Assembly: GCA_035629475.1 (NCBI GenBank)
Contig: DASPHS010000027.1
Span: forward strand, 1-5,745
Source of the DNA: JARIHD01 sp035629475
GTDB taxonomy: Bacteria; Patescibacteriota; Saccharimonadia; Saccharimonadales; UBA4665
Reading direction: 5' to 3'
DNA: 5,745 bases
The notes under the pieces are model-generated. The model was not told the DNA's origin. It saw nothing but the letters and a program-made list of their open reading frames with translations, and did no database searches. Position numbers and translations under genes: made by a program. Position 1 is the first letter of the stretch; each line of letters begins with the position of its first letter. Below, one piece after another: positions 5,236 through 5,745 of this stretch.

Positions 5236-5745
5236 TCGTCCAAAAGTATTCACCTGGCACATCCATGGCAGCTACCTGTATTACCTGACCCAGGCCAACT
5301 GCGACTTTTACGTGCCCAAGGGCGAAGGTCCTGGCTACGGTGGCCGGGCAGGCACCTTCCCCTGGGGCGATAATGTCCACGAGGTGCCCGAAGATGAAGT
5401 CAAAAACCTGCAGCTGGATTGCATCATCTACCAGTCCAGCCACAACTACAAAGAAGACCAGTTTCGTACGCTGAGCGAGGCACAGCGTGCGTTGCCCAAA
5501 ATCTACATCGAGCACGACCCGCCCCAGGAACACCCCACCAACACCAAACATTACGTCGACGATCCCGCCGTATTACTGGTGCACGTCACTGCCTTCAACA
5601 ACCTCATGTGGGACAGCAACCGCACGCCCACCAAAGTGATTGACCACGGCGTCATCATCCCCGGCAACGTGCAGTATAGCGGTGAGCTGGATAAAGGTAT
5701 CGTGGTGGTCAATAATCTGCAAAAGCGTGGCCGGCGCCTGGGCCT
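5219..5745 (+). CDS. GT4-like glycosyltransferase, N-terminal part (3' truncated by window)
   Basis: The frame is open from ATG 5219 to the window end, giving 175 residues with no stop. After a short polar start, KVFTWHIHGSYLYYLTQ (9-25) is the first strand and glycine-containing loop seen in a group of GT-B glycosyltransferases. FYVPKGEGPGYGGRAGTFPW (30-49), DNVHEVPEDEV (51-61), the strand LDCIIYQS (66-73), PKIYIEHDPP (93-102), VLLVHVTAFNNLMW (118-131) and VIDHGVIIP (140-148) are the conserved acceptor-domain blocks of this family as I recall it. The C-terminal donor domain with the E-x7-E motif lies beyond the window. It probably transfers a sugar onto a surface polysaccharide in the same pathway as the GT9 enzyme, with whose gene it overlaps by 17 nt in another frame. 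Donor and acceptor are unknown. Confidence 0.85.
   Translation, partial: MQATSSRPKVFTWHIHGSYLYYLTQANCDFYVPKGEGPGYGGRAGTFPWGDNVHEVPEDEVKNLQLDCIIYQSSHNYKEDQFRTLSEAQRALPKIYIEHDPPQEHPTNTKHYVDDPAVLLVHVTAFNNLMWDSNRTPTKVIDHGVIIPGNVQYSGELDKGIVVVNNLQKRGRRLG

Overview
The window looks like a compact bacterial chromosome segment of moderate-to-high GC. It holds nine protein genes (seven complete, two cut by the window edges) and no sign of rRNA, tRNA, CRISPR, phage or insertion sequences. Genes switch strand often and intergenic gaps are short. The mix of a secreted alpha/beta hydrolase, small membrane-anchored proteins and surface-glycan glycosyltransferases, with both leaderless-type and Shine-Dalgarno-type starts, would fit a Gram-positive-like or Candidate Phyla Radiation (for example Saccharibacteria) genome. 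That placement is inference and weak, because no marker gene is present. The standard genetic code works throughout.

Left part (1-2261): the last 31 codons of an unidentified gene are followed by an unrecognised 185-residue protein on the + strand. This gene ends 1 bp short of the convergent stop of a 478-residue secreted lipase/esterase-like hydrolase on the - strand. The hydrolase has its own promoter, a strong ribosome binding site and a small dyad over the -35 box.

Middle (2262-3106): a 192-residue single-pass membrane protein sits upstream of the hydrolase on the same strand and starts with GTG right behind a good promoter. Back to back with it, a consensus -35/-10 pair drives a 45-codon small gene, whose stop codon overlaps the stop of the next gene in antiparallel fashion.

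Right part (3103-5745): a Nudix hydrolase and a YbhB/YbcL-type PEBP-family protein lie in tandem on the - strand, each with a -10-like box exactly 6 nt before its start codon. Divergent from them is a glycosyltransferase pair on the + strand: a GT9 (heptosyltransferase-like) gene whose 3' end overlaps by 17 nt a GT4-like glycosyltransferase that runs off the window. The pair probably builds a cell-surface glycan.

The most interesting signals are the repeated leaderless-type promoter/start arrangement on the - strand, the small gene with a near-perfect promoter, and the cysteine-rich C-terminal region of the secreted hydrolase. I see no clear evidence of a new multi-gene system.
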